Below are positions 32,946 to 41,477 of a stretch of 42,518 nucleotides of DNA, piece by piece. The notes under the pieces are model-generated. The model was not told where the DNA came from. It ran no database searches and saw nothing but the letters and a program-made list of their open reading frames with translations. Position 1 is the stretch's first letter. Each line of letters starts with the position of its first letter. Source of the DNA: Oribacterium sp. UBA5894 (lineage in GTDB: Bacteria; Bacillota; Clostridia; Lachnospirales; Lachnospiraceae). The position numbers were made by a program, and so were the translations under genes. The DNA is taken from positions 93,326-135,843 of the forward strand of contig DJEQ01000114.1 of assembly GCA_002431355.1 (NCBI GenBank), written 5' to 3'.

Positions 32946-34151
32946 TTACTGTGCATCTACGAGACGAAGGGTGTCTCTTGCAATGGCGAGCTCCTCGTTG
33001 GTCGGAATCAGGAAGATCTTTACCTTCGAATCATCGGAAGAGATCAGGGTCTCCTTACCACGCACGTTATTACGCTCTGGATCGATCTTTGCACCAAGGT
33101 AGCCGAGGTACTCCTCTACGATGATCTGACGAGTAAGCTTATCATTCTCGCCTACGCCAGCGGTGAATGCAATCGCGTCTACACCATTCATTGCAGCGGT
33201 ATACGCACCGATGTACTTCGCTACTCTGTAACGGAAGGCATCGAGTGCAACCTTCGCCATATGATTGCCTTCATTTGCAGCATTCTCAACATCACGGAAG
33301 TCAGAGGAAACACCGCCGGAAAGGCCGAGAACACCCGACTTCTTGTTCAGGATGTTCAGTACCTCATCCACGGTCTTGTTCTCGTGGTTGCAGATAAACT
33401 GAACAACGGCCGGATCGATATCGCCGGAACGTGTGCCCATGATAAGGCCCTCGAGCGGAGTAAGACCCATCGAGGTATCAACGCCCTTGCCACCGATGGA
33501 AGCAGAAACGGATGCACCGTTGCCGAGATGACATACGATCACCTTTGCCTTCTCTGGATCGAGACCGCCGAACTTGATGGTTTCCTTGGAAACGAATGCA
33601 TGAGATGTGCCATGGAAGCCATAACGACGAATGCCGTACTTCTCATAGTACTCTGTTGGGATGGCATAATAATACGCCTTCTCCGGAAGCGTCATGCCGA
33701 AGGTTGTATCAAATACGGCAACATTTGGCTTGCCCGGAACAACCTTCTCGCAGGCCTCGATACCCATGAGGTTTGCAGGGTTGTGCAGAGGACCGAGATC
33801 GAAGCAGGAACGAATAACGTCCTTCACATGCTCATCCACAATGCAGGACTCCGTAATGTTTGGACCTGCATGAAGTACACGGTGGCCAATGGCACCGATC
33901 TCATCAACCGTCTTTACGACACCGTGCTCCGCATCGGTCAGTGCATCAAATACAAGCTTTACAGCGACGCTGTGATCCGGCATCGGGGACTCCAGAACGA
34001 AATCCTCCTTGCCCGGTACCTTATGTGTGAGCTTGCTGCCGTCGATGGCGATACGCTCGCAAAGGCCCTTTGCAAGAACCGCCTCATTCTCCATATCGAT
34101 GAGCTGGTACTTGAGGGATGATGAACCACAGTTCAGAACAAGAATTTTCAT
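32946..34151 (-). CDS. ackA: Acetate kinase
   Basis: AckA converts acetyl phosphate and ADP to acetate and ATP. The 401-residue protein shows VLNCGSSSLKYQLID at 4-18, IGHRVLHAGPNITES near 87-101, AVFDTTFGMTLPEKAYYYAIP near 145-165 and RYGFHGTSH near 175-183, then HLGNGASV and the ATP-site GGVSSDFRDVE. Length is normal. It is downstream of pta, which supplies acetyl phosphate, with a structured 100-base spacer between. Together with nifJ this completes pyruvate-to-acetate fermentation. Confidence 0.98.
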   Translation of the reverse strand: MKILVLNCGSSSLKYQLIDMENEAVLAKGLCERIAIDGSKLTHKVPGKEDFVLESPMPDHSVAVKLVFDALTDAEHGVVKTVDEIGAIGHRVLHAGPNITESCIVDEHVKDVIRSCFDLGPLHNPANLMGIEACEKVVPGKPNVAVFDTTFGMTLPEKAYYYAIPTEYYEKYGIRRYGFHGTSHAFVSKETIKFGGLDPEKAKVIVCHLGNGASVSASIGGKGVDTSMGLTPLEGLIMGTRSGDIDPAVVQFICNHENKTVDEVLNILNKKSGVLGLSGGVSSDFRDVENAANEGNHMAKVALDAFRYRVAKYIGAYTAAMNGVDAIAFTAGVGENDKLTRQIIVEEYLGYLGAKIDPERNNVRGKETLISSDDSKVKIFLIPTNEELAIARDTLRLVDAQ

Positions 34152-34180
34152 GGGTAGTACTCTCCTAAATATTTATAATG

Positions 34181-34228
34181 ATGATCTGCCGGTGCCCTGC
34201 CTCATCACAGGGACACACAGCAGATCAT
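34181..34228 (-). promoter_or_regulatory. Structured intercistronic hairpin between pta and ackA
   Basis: ATGATCTGC and GCAGATCAT are perfect 9-bp arms, with CCCTG and CAGGG pairing inside. No T-run follows on the minus strand, so it is unlikely to be a strong terminator; an mRNA stabiliser or processing site is more likely. Confidence 0.65.
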
Positions 34229-34254
34229 GAAAATCAGATCTTATAGACGATGGC

Positions 34255-35262
34255 TTACGCGTTCTGAGCCTGTACGGCAGTCATTGCTACAACACCGACA
34301 ATATCATCTGCGAAGCAGCCACGGCTCAGGTCATTCACCGGCATGCTGAGGCCCTGAAGAACAGGACCATATGCGCCAGCATGTGCAAGTCTCTGTACAA
34401 GCTTGTAGCCAATGTTACCAGCCTCAAGGGATGGGAATACCAGAACGTTTGCGTGACCAGCTACCTTGCTGCCTGGAGCCTTCAGCTCTGCAACAGAAGG
34501 CACAAGGGCTGCATCGAGCTGAAGCTCACCATCAAGGGCGATCTCCGGATGCTGCTCATTGGCAATCTTGACAGCCTCGGCAACCTTTGTAACATCATCA
34601 TGCTTTGCGGAACCCTTGGAGGAGTAGGAAAGCATGGCAACCTTCGGCTCACGGCCAACGAAGGACTTGAAGGACTCTGCGGAAAGGTAAGCAATCTCTG
34701 CAAGCTTCTCAGAGTCAAAATCAGTGTTTACAGCACAGTCAGCAAATACGAAGAGGCCATTGCCATCGATCTGCTCACCGAACTCACAGTTTGGAACCTC
34801 CATCAGGAAGAAACCGGAAACAGACTTGATGCCTGGCTTTGTCTTCAGAAGCTGAAGAGCCGGACGAATGGTGTTACCAGTTGAGTGGCAGGCACCTGAA
34901 ACAGCACCGTCTGCATCACCGCACTTACACATAAGGCATGCATAGTACATGTAATCCTTTGTCATCTGCTCCTCCGCCTGCTCTGGCGTAAGGCCCTTCT
35001 TTGCACGAAGCTCAACGAACTTGTCGATGTACTTCTGACGGTTCGGATCGGTGTATGGATCCACGATGGTGGCACCCGTGATATCATAACCAGCGCTGTT
35101 CTTTGCGATCTCCTCCGGGGTACCGATGATCACAAGATTTGCGATGCCCTCCTTTAAGATCTTCTCTGCAGCCTCAAACGTTCTCTTGTCCATGGACTCT
35201 GGAAGAACGATGGTCTTCTTGTCTGCCTTTGCCTTCGCCTTGATTGTGTCAATAAATGCCAT
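34255..35262 (-). CDS. pta: Phosphate acetyltransferase
   Basis: Pta converts acetyl-CoA and phosphate to acetyl phosphate and CoA. The 335-residue, short-form enzyme starts MAFIDTIKAKAKADKK and has IVLPESMDKRTFEAA near 18-32, SGACHSTGNTIRPALQLLKT near 120-139 and a C-terminal NVLVFPSLEAGNIGYKL with GPVLQGLSMPVNDLSRGC. There is no N-terminal regulatory domain. It is the first gene of pta-ackA, with a promoter upstream and two leader stem-loops. Its start codon has GAGAGGAG before it. Confidence 0.98.
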   Translation of the reverse strand: MAFIDTIKAKAKADKKTIVLPESMDKRTFEAAEKILKEGIANLVIIGTPEEIAKNSAGYDITGATIVDPYTDPNRQKYIDKFVELRAKKGLTPEQAEEQMTKDYMYYACLMCKCGDADGAVSGACHSTGNTIRPALQLLKTKPGIKSVSGFFLMEVPNCEFGEQIDGNGLFVFADCAVNTDFDSEKLAEIAYLSAESFKSFVGREPKVAMLSYSSKGSAKHDDVTKVAEAVKIANEQHPEIALDGELQLDAALVPSVAELKAPGSKVAGHANVLVFPSLEAGNIGYKLVQRLAHAGAYGPVLQGLSMPVNDLSRGCFADDIVGVVAMTAVQAQNA

Positions 35263-35299
35263 TTCAGATTTCTCCTCTCATTGCTATTTATACTATTTC

Positions 35300-35400
35300 A
35301 TCAGTGGAAGCCACTGATTTATTTATGATTGATATACGCACAGACTCCGTGTGTATACAATTTGACATAGCTATTATACTCGATAAAAAGCGCTCTGCAA
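35300..35400 (-). promoter_or_regulatory. Promoter and structured leader of pta-ackA
   Basis: On the minus strand TTGCAG (35395-35400), 16 bases and TATAAT (35373-35378) form a likely promoter. The leader of about 100 bases has two stem-loops: ATACGCAC/GTGTGTAT around 35334-35356 and a perfect 8-bp stem ATCAGTGG/CCACTGAT at 35300-35318. No known riboswitch class was recognised. Confidence 0.65.
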
Positions 35401-35430
35401 TGCGTGGAAGACGCATTTTATGCACTAAAT

Positions 35431-35763
35431 TCAGTACTTTTCGAAGCGTTCGAGGTCCACGACCATAATCGTCGCCCCACCGATCTCGACTGGCATTGGC
35501 ATCGTCGAATAGGTGCCCATCGAGGTTCCCGAGACATACGGCATATTGACCGTGATTTTCTGGCGCTTTCCACACTGCTTTTTGATAAGTTCAATGCACT
35601 CGTCAACCTTCTCATCCTGTGTTGCAATCATGAGTGTGGAATTGCCCTTTCGAAGGAAACCACCTGTGGAAGCCAGCTTCGTTACCTGAAAATGATTCTT
35701 GTTCAGTGCATCCATCACATCGTCTTCATTGTCATTTCGAACGATTGCATAAATCAGTTTCAT
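35431..35763 (-). CDS. darA: Cyclic-di-AMP receptor DarA (PII-like)
   Basis: DarA (PstA) is a trimeric PII-like protein that binds cyclic di-AMP; its downstream target is not firmly known. The 110-residue product begins MKLIYAIVRNDNEDDVMDAL and carries the family motif STGGFLRKGNSTLMI (about residues 31-45), then a large loop (PYVSGTSMG ... PVEIGGATIMVVD). I start at 35763, where GAGAGG is placed upstream; 12 further codons are open. It lies between tmcAL and pta. Confidence 0.93.
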   Translation of the reverse strand: MKLIYAIVRNDNEDDVMDALNKNHFQVTKLASTGGFLRKGNSTLMIATQDEKVDECIELIKKQCGKRQKITVNMPYVSGTSMGTYSTMPMPVEIGGATIMVVDLERFEKY

Positions 35764-35901
35764 ATCGTACCTCTCTTCTGCCTGAAAATCTGTCATCATG
35801 AGATGATTTTATCATAGGTCCCCGGGCTTTGCCCACTTTTCTTTCACTCTACAGAATATCTTAAAGAATCCTTTCGCTGCTTTCTATCCTTCTGCCGTTT
35901 T

Positions 35902-37233
35902 TTATTCCGCTTTTTCATTCACAACCAGAAAATGCCGTGTAAACTCATTTTCCCCTGGCTTCCCGGCATCCTCCACCCGATAGATGAGATGATAGAGGTC
36001 TGCCGCATAGAGATCCGCACGAAAAAGCTGCTCCGCGTGCTCCGTGGCGATGCTCTGTACCAGCTCTTCCGGGCTTGTAATGGTTTCCCTTCGGCGAAGC
36101 TCCTCCAGCGTATGAAGATACTGCGCAGGCGATGCCACAACCGTCGTCTGGATCGCACTCAGAAGTCCTTTTGCCGTCTGCCGTACACCGAGCACACGGA
36201 CATAAGGCAGAGCCTCCAGCTCTCCGAAATAGGCCCCCCGTAAAGCCGTATGCTCCTTTCTCTGAATATCGAGAAGAATATGGAGCAGTGCTCTCGAGAT
36301 ACGACTGTAGGTATAATTCCTCGATTTTATAATCTGAATCCGTTCCGAGAAGCTGTGACGCTCCCGCACCTGATGTCGCAGCGCATCCGCAATCTCCCTG
36401 GACACATCGAGATACTCCGTCAGAAGGGATGGGGCCTCTCTCATCCTTTCCTCGAGCTGACAGAGCTCCAGTAAGCGGTAGCTCAGCATATCCGACAGCA
36501 TATCCAGCGTTGCATAGCCACCCTTCAGAGAAGCGGGATCTTTAAGCATCGTCTCCCGAATCGAATGTGCACTGGCAAGCTCTTGGTTTCGGCGAATGCA
36601 TCCCACGGAAAAGCAGTCCCCCTGCCGGTGTACCGCCTTCAGATATTCGAGTCCCAGCACGTCATTCGGTCGCAGATCGATGACTTCCTTTCCAGCCGTC
36701 ACTCCTTGAAGCAGGGCCTGAAAGCTGGTCTCATCATCTCCCAGGAGTGCTGCCTTCATGGCTTCCGCACGCGCCTTCGGGTAGCTCATTCCAGAAGCCA
36801 CACCATCCCTGACCATGTTCTGGAAGGTTGCATACTCCTTCGTTCCAGCAGCAAGCTCTACCGAGGCCATGCGTTCCAGCTTTTCGAGGTCTGCCGATTC
36901 CGAGCCAAACACAAGCTCATCCACAAAGCCGAGAGACCGAAGGACAGCGACACCTCCCGCGGCGAAATCCTCGGCACTGGACGTAGAGAACATGACCGGA
37001 ATCTGTACGATGAGATCAGCCCCATTTTTCAGGGCCTCTTCGGCACGTTCATACTTATCAAACATCGCTGGCTCGCCGCGCTGTACGAAATCACCCGACA
37101 TAGCCGCCACGATGTAATCCGCATGATATTCTCTTCGAATTTTATCCAGCATATAGCGGTGTCCTGTGTGAAATGGATTGTATTCAGCGACGATGCCCAC
37201 CACCTTTTTACCGTTGATCATATGCGTCCTCAT
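35902..37233 (-). CDS. tmcAL: tRNA(Met) cytidine acetate ligase TmcAL
   Basis: TmcAL uses acetate and ATP to acetylate the wobble cytidine of elongator tRNA-Met (ac4C34). The 443-residue protein opens with a nucleotidyltransferase motif, GIVAEYNPFHTGHRYML near residues 13-29, followed by AAMSGDFVQRGEPA and NGADLIVQIPV near 43-77. The rest is helical as in the family. Its start at 37233 has AGGAG five bases upstream. It sits close to the acetate genes pta-ackA, a common Clostridia arrangement, and its substrate is acetate. Confidence 0.94.
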   Translation of the reverse strand: MRTHMINGKKVVGIVAEYNPFHTGHRYMLDKIRREYHADYIVAAMSGDFVQRGEPAMFDKYERAEEALKNGADLIVQIPVMFSTSSAEDFAAGGVAVLRSLGFVDELVFGSESADLEKLERMASVELAAGTKEYATFQNMVRDGVASGMSYPKARAEAMKAALLGDDETSFQALLQGVTAGKEVIDLRPNDVLGLEYLKAVHRQGDCFSVGCIRRNQELASAHSIRETMLKDPASLKGGYATLDMLSDMLSYRLLELCQLEERMREAPSLLTEYLDVSREIADALRHQVRERHSFSERIQIIKSRNYTYSRISRALLHILLDIQRKEHTALRGAYFGELEALPYVRVLGVRQTAKGLLSAIQTTVVASPAQYLHTLEELRRRETITSPEELVQSIATEHAEQLFRADLYAADLYHLIYRVEDAGKPGENEFTRHFLVVNEKAE

Positions 37234-37279
37234 TTCTTCTCCTCATGTGAAGGAGAATGAATTTCTTTCTCTACTATAA

Positions 37280-37327
37280 CAGAAAAGGCCCTCGGCCGAA
37301 ATGGCCGAAAGCCATCCCACCGAGGGC
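37280..37327 (-). terminator. Rho-independent terminator of the UPF0210 gene
   Basis: GCCCTCGG (37288-37295) and CCGAGGGC (37320-37327) pair, with GGC-type pairs inside the loop, and the minus strand continues in CTTTTCT. It ends the transcript before tmcAL. Confidence 0.8.
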
Positions 37328-37395
37328 TAGAAGGATTCATGAAGGAAGTCCCGTGAAAAGCTCGAGATGGGACCTCCTCTCCATACACCTGCGTC

Positions 37396-38778
37396 TTAGT
37401 TTTTAAAGCTGTGAATCGGTGCTGGAATACGTCCCTTTCGATTCACGAAGCCGGAGCAGTCGAAGGTATTGACCGCCATCACCGGCGCATGGCCGAGAAG
37501 ACCGCCGAAATCCACATGGTCGCCGACCTTCTTGCCAATGGCAGGAATCACACGTACCGCGGTTGTCTTCTGGTTCACCATACCCAGCGCCGCCTCATCG
37601 GCGATGATGCCTGCAATCGTCGTCGCCGGTGTATCGCCAGGGATGGCGATCATGTCGAGTCCCACCGAGCAGACACAGGTCATTGCTTCCAGCTTTTCAA
37701 TATTGAGAGCACCCGCTTCGACGGCATTGATCATCCCCTGATCCTCGGAAACCGGAATAAATGCACCACTGAGACCGCCCACGGAGCTGGAGGCCATGAT
37801 GCCGCCCTTCTTCACCTGATCGTTCAGCATGGCAAGTGCCGCGGTTGTACCCGGTGCACCTGTACGCTCGAGTCCCATGGCTTCGAGGATATCCGCGACG
37901 GAATCCCCGATGGCCGGGGTCGGTGCCAGAGACAGATCAATGATGCCGAACGGAACATTCAGCATGCGACTTGCTTCCTTCGCTACGAGCTGCCCCACAC
38001 GGGTGATCTTAAATGCGGTCTTCTTGATAAGCTCCGACAGCTCCTCGAAATTGAGGCCTTCCGCATGCTGCAGGGCATCGCGTACCACACCAGGACCGGA
38101 AACGCCGACATTCAGGATGCAATCCGCCTCAGAAACACCATGGAAGGCCCCCGCCATAAACGGATTATCATCCGGTGCATTGCAGAAAACAACGAGCTTC
38201 GAGCAGGCACTGGAGTCGGTGTCTGCCGTACGCTCCGCGGCTTCCCGGATCATATCGCCCATAAGACGGACCGCGTCCATATTGATACCAGTCTTCGTTG
38301 ATCCCAGATTCACGCTCGCGCAGACAATGTCGGTCTCCGCCAGTGCCTGCGGGATTGCACGCATCAGCATCTCATCCGCCGGGGTCATCCCCTTCTGGCA
38401 GATGGCCGAAAAGCCGCCCAGGAAGTTGACGCCCACGGCCTTCGCCGCCTTATCGAGTGTATGTGCCACCTTCACAAAGTCGGCAGAGGATCTGCATGCA
38501 CTGCCACCCGCAATGGCGATCGGAGTGACGGAAATTCGCTTGTTTACAATCGGAATACTGTACTCCCGGCTGATCTCCTCACCGGTTTTTACGAGGTCCC
38601 GCGCATAGCGCGTGATCTTTTTATAAATATTGTCACAAAAGGTATCCACATCCCCTGCTGCACAGTCAAGCAGGCTGATACCCATGGTGATCGTACGAAC
38701 ATCGAGGTTATTATGCTCAATCATGTTGTTGGTCTCTGCAACCTCGAACACATTGACGCCATCAAAAGAACTTGCCAT
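37396..38778 (-). CDS. UPF0210 (DUF711) family protein
   Basis: The 460-residue product belongs to the UPF0210 family, conserved in Firmicutes and archaea with no established reaction. Diagnostic segments are NNMIEHNNLDVRTITMGISLLDC near residues 17-40, IAIAGGSACRSS near 87 and FGIIDLSLAPTPAIGDSVADILE near 280. I start at 38778 with GGAGG before it; the frame is open 11 more codons. It follows an ACT-domain gene, a pairing seen in many genomes that suggests a common ligand or control. Confidence 0.93.
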   Translation of the reverse strand: MASSFDGVNVFEVAETNNMIEHNNLDVRTITMGISLLDCAAGDVDTFCDNIYKKITRYARDLVKTGEEISREYSIPIVNKRISVTPIAIAGGSACRSSADFVKVAHTLDKAAKAVGVNFLGGFSAICQKGMTPADEMLMRAIPQALAETDIVCASVNLGSTKTGINMDAVRLMGDMIREAAERTADTDSSACSKLVVFCNAPDDNPFMAGAFHGVSEADCILNVGVSGPGVVRDALQHAEGLNFEELSELIKKTAFKITRVGQLVAKEASRMLNVPFGIIDLSLAPTPAIGDSVADILEAMGLERTGAPGTTAALAMLNDQVKKGGIMASSSVGGLSGAFIPVSEDQGMINAVEAGALNIEKLEAMTCVCSVGLDMIAIPGDTPATTIAGIIADEAALGMVNQKTTAVRVIPAIGKKVGDHVDFGGLLGHAPVMAVNTFDCSGFVNRKGRIPAPIHSFKN

Positions 38779-38866
38779 CGCTTTTCCTCCAGTTTTATGT
38801 AGAGCCCGCAAACGCTTTACAGACAGCCTCGGGCCCTCGGTCGATACTGATCGATACAGACTGCAC

Positions 38867-39142
38867 TCAGATGCGGTGCATCATCGTGAAGATCTCTTCC
38901 AGCTGCATTTTGATGTCAACGCCGATCTGATCCTTTCCATACTGGGCAATTTCTGCCGCGATGGTATCAAAGGATTCACTTGCAGATGTCACATCCACGA
39001 TCATCATCATATTAAAGAATCCGCCCGTGATGGTCTGTGAAATATCGAGGATATTAATGTTCTTTTCTGAAAGGAAGGTACAAACCTTCGCAATGATGCC
39101 GACGGTATCCTTACCCACAACGGTAATAATCGCTTTTTTCAT
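38867..39142 (-). CDS. ACT-domain protein (UPF0237)
   Basis: This 91-residue protein carries paired ACT-type folds for small-ligand binding. It starts MKKAIITVVGKDTVGIIAKVCTFL, typical of UPF0237, and ends in EEIFTMMHRI. GAGGAGG precedes the start. It is the first gene of a two-gene unit with UPF0210; a regulatory role is inferred from fold and pairing. Confidence 0.93.
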   Translation of the reverse strand: MKKAIITVVGKDTVGIIAKVCTFLSEKNINILDISQTITGGFFNMMMIVDVTSASESFDTIAAEIAQYGKDQIGVDIKMQLEEIFTMMHRI

Positions 39143-39290
39143 ATGGCCTCCTCTTACACCTGCTGCCCGGATGCCTTTTTTGCATTTCGGACAATTGATT
39201 TTTAAACTTTCCTATTATCTAAGCATTTAAAAAAGCAAAACGCAACTGCTTTTCAGGCATGTACTAAAAAAAAGCGCAGTCGCAACAATA

Positions 39291-39332
39291 AAATCGGCAC
39301 GTGCGTTCGTTTTCACTCCCGCCGTGCCGATT
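39291..39332 (-). terminator. Terminator of the WalJ/YycJ-like gene
   Basis: AATCGGCACG and CGTGCCGATT pair around a 20-base loop and the minus strand continues in TTATTGTTG. The rest of 39143-39377 is AT-rich, with only weak promoter-like hexamers for the ACT gene. Confidence 0.8.
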
Positions 39333-39377
39333 CCAAAAGCGCGTTATGCTGACCATCAAAGTTTTCGTGTGTTCGGC

Positions 39378-40175
39378 CTACAGCTCCACGATTTCAGAGA
39401 TTCCGTCCCGTTTGGCGACCGTGATGTCGAAGTCCACGGCATGGAACTCCGATTCGGAAGCATTGATCTCCTGCTGCACGGTCTTAAGTGCGAGCTCCGG
39501 GAGGTTGTTTTCCTTACTGAGGTGCCCGAGGAAAACATGCTTCACTCTTGAATTTAAGATGCGGTCGATGAGATGCCCCGAGCTTTCATTGCTGAGATGC
39601 CCATGATCACTGAGAATACGACGCTTCAGTGTCATCGGATATGGCCCCGTACTCAGCATCCGTACATCATGGTTTGCTTCCACCACCATCGCATCCAGGT
39701 CCTCGAGATGAGAAACGATGTAATCGTCGTAGTGCCCCAGATCGGTCGCCACTGCGACCCGCTTTCCCTCGGCCTCGATGCAATAGCCGACAGGATCCGC
39801 GGCATCGTGGTCAATAGAAAACGGCGTCACCTGAAGATCGCCAACCGTCGTCACGGCATCTGGAAGAATCGGCTGCAGAAGCTCCGTTGAAAAATCCCCG
39901 AGGGTACGGTTCAGCATCACCTCCTGAAGCGTTCCCAGTGTTCCGTAGACTGGAATCTGGTACTTCCGGGAAATCGTGCCAATCGCGCGGATATGGTCGA
40001 TATGCTCATGCGTCAGAAAAATCGCCTGCACATCCGATAGATCCAGGTCGAGGGCATGCAGTCCCTGATTGATGGCCTTCATGGTCACCCCGGCGTCCAC
40101 GAGAACATGGGTATGATCCGTGCCAATATAGCTGCTGTTTCCACTCGAGCCGCTTGCAATACTTGTAAATCTCAT
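39378..40175 (-). CDS. MBL-fold metallo-hydrolase (WalJ/YycJ-like)
   Basis: The 265-residue protein is a metallo-beta-lactamase-fold hydrolase of the YycJ/WalJ type, for which a DNA exonuclease role has been proposed. It starts MRFTSIASGSSGNSSYIG, then VLVDAGVTMK and the metal motif THEHIDH near residues 55-61, with SIDHDAADPVGY, ATDLGHYDD and a SNESSGH/FLGHLS pair later, giving the expected His/Asp ligands. In many Firmicutes it sits with walR/walK, but not here; it follows coaE and a hairpin. Confidence 0.88.
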   Translation of the reverse strand: MRFTSIASGSSGNSSYIGTDHTHVLVDAGVTMKAINQGLHALDLDLSDVQAIFLTHEHIDHIRAIGTISRKYQIPVYGTLGTLQEVMLNRTLGDFSTELLQPILPDAVTTVGDLQVTPFSIDHDAADPVGYCIEAEGKRVAVATDLGHYDDYIVSHLEDLDAMVVEANHDVRMLSTGPYPMTLKRRILSDHGHLSNESSGHLIDRILNSRVKHVFLGHLSKENNLPELALKTVQQEINASESEFHAVDFDITVAKRDGISEIVEL

Positions 40176-40230
40176 AAAATGATGTCTATCCCTCTAAAAT
40201 GATGTTCTACTCTGAAGCCCCGGCTGTAAA

Positions 40231-40269
40231 GGCCCGCAGATCCTCCTGGAAAATCCGGAGGCACCGGGC
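40231..40269 (-). terminator. Possible terminator between coaE and the MBL-fold gene
   Basis: GCCCG/CGGGC and CCTCC/GGAGG pair in a two-part stem immediately after the coaE stop. The T-run on the minus strand is short (CTTTAC), so termination may be partial. Confidence 0.5.
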
Positions 40270-40271
40270 TT

Positions 40272-40859
40272 TCAAACGCGTATGAGCTGTGCCCGAATCT
40301 GGGCCTCGGTTTCCTCTCGCGTTCCCGAATTGTCAAGAACAAGGTCCGCCATGGAGGCATACTCCGCATCGTCGATCTGCGCGTGAATCATCGCGCGCGC
40401 CTTTTCCTCACTGTAGCCGCGGGTTTCCATGAGGCGGGCAATGCGCACCCCTTCCTCTGTATACACGAACCACACTTCGTCACACTCCGACACGAAATGC
40501 GGCGTCGGAAGTGCCGTTTCGAGCACGAGCTTGATGTTCTGCTTCCGCGCCTCACGGACCCGCGCATCGACGTATGTCCATACTGCGGGATGGACAATGC
40601 CGTCGACCTCTGCACGAAGCTTCTGTTTTCCATCCCCATAGATCTTTGCGGCAAAGACCGGAAGGTCCGCACTGCCATCGGCTTTTTCGATCTCTGGTCC
40701 GAGAAGGTCCTTCAGCCTTTCAAAAACCGGGTGTCCATGGACATAGAAGGACTTCGCAATGTCGTCCGTCCGATATGCTGTAAAATGATATTCCTCTGTT
40801 AGAAGCGTGAGCACGGTTGACTTGCCTGCACCAACACCCCCGATGACTCCGATGATCAT
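40272..40859 (-). CDS. coaE: Dephospho-CoA kinase
   Basis: CoaE phosphorylates dephospho-CoA in the last step of coenzyme A synthesis. The 195-residue protein starts MIIGVIGGVGAGKSTV, with the P-loop GGVGAGKS, then AYRTDDIAK and KLVLETALP in place of the usual LFE-type motif, and RGYSEEKARAMI with the lid Arg. I start at 40859 (AAGGAAGAG upstream). It lies downstream of polA, a common arrangement. Confidence 0.94.
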   Translation of the reverse strand: MIIGVIGGVGAGKSTVLTLLTEEYHFTAYRTDDIAKSFYVHGHPVFERLKDLLGPEIEKADGSADLPVFAAKIYGDGKQKLRAEVDGIVHPAVWTYVDARVREARKQNIKLVLETALPTPHFVSECDEVWFVYTEEGVRIARLMETRGYSEEKARAMIHAQIDDAEYASMADLVLDNSGTREETEAQIRAQLIRV

Positions 40860-40954
40860 AGCTCTTCCTTTCCATCTGTGCTCTGGTCCCTCGAGCCTGT
40901 TTCTCATGCTGAAGGGTCACACGCGCTTCATTCAAGCGCCTGCTTCCGCCATGG

Positions 40955-41371
40955 CTATTCCTTCTTCGAAAGTGTCTTCCAGTCGGTCCAGCGAAGTGCT
41001 TCCTCCGGCCAGTCCTTCGCCTTTTTCTCCTCATTCAGCCACTGAAGGCCGTCCATCACCCCGTCCTCGGAAAACACAAATTCCTTAAAGGTCTTATATT
41101 CCTCCGGTGTGAAATCGAAGCTGTATGGCTCCGGCCAGACCCACACCCCAAGGGTATAGCGGTCCTTCGTCGGGTTCAGAATGGTTTCCCCTGTTTTTTT
41201 ATTGACCGGATAATCGGCCTCCCCCGCTTCAATTTTCTGAAGCAGCTCCGTATCCGGCTCTGTGTAGGTGACCTTACTCATGCGGTAGCGCATGCCCTCG
41301 GAAGAGCCTGTGTAGGGCTCCATCTTCAGAAAGCCGATGTGCATGATATCTCTTGACTCAATTTCCTTCAT
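40955..41371 (-). CDS. Conserved-looking 138-residue protein of unknown function
   Basis: I do not recognise a named domain. The product begins MKEIESRDIMHIGFLKMEPY, has an MRYRMSKV segment and a WPEPYSFDFTPEEY segment, and ends charged and Trp/Lys-rich. No signal peptide or membrane span is visible. AAGGA precedes the start at 41371. It lies between polA and coaE in the same direction, so it is probably co-transcribed. Similar short proteins with a GMRYR and WPEP pattern occur in relatives, as far as I recall. Confidence 0.72.
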   Translation of the reverse strand: MKEIESRDIMHIGFLKMEPYTGSSEGMRYRMSKVTYTEPDTELLQKIEAGEADYPVNKKTGETILNPTKDRYTLGVWVWPEPYSFDFTPEEYKTFKEFVFSEDGVMDGLQWLNEEKKAKDWPEEALRWTDWKTLSKKE

Positions 41372-41477
41372 TTCGATTCCTTCTATAGCAAATGCTTTTG
41401 GCCCTTCGATCCTTCATCGGCAGGCAGGCTTTCTTCCGAAGACTTCCCGTTCTTCCTTCTGTGACAGACGAGGCGGC

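Noticed and set aside
35362..35367. TTGACA hexamer on the plus strand
   Set aside because: No well-matched -10 box at proper spacing and no plus-strand gene downstream; it lies inside the pta promoter region.
35824..35834. GGGC-TTT-GCCC as a terminator between tmcAL and darA
   Set aside because: The stem is only four bases and has no T-run on the minus strand, the direction in which both genes are read.
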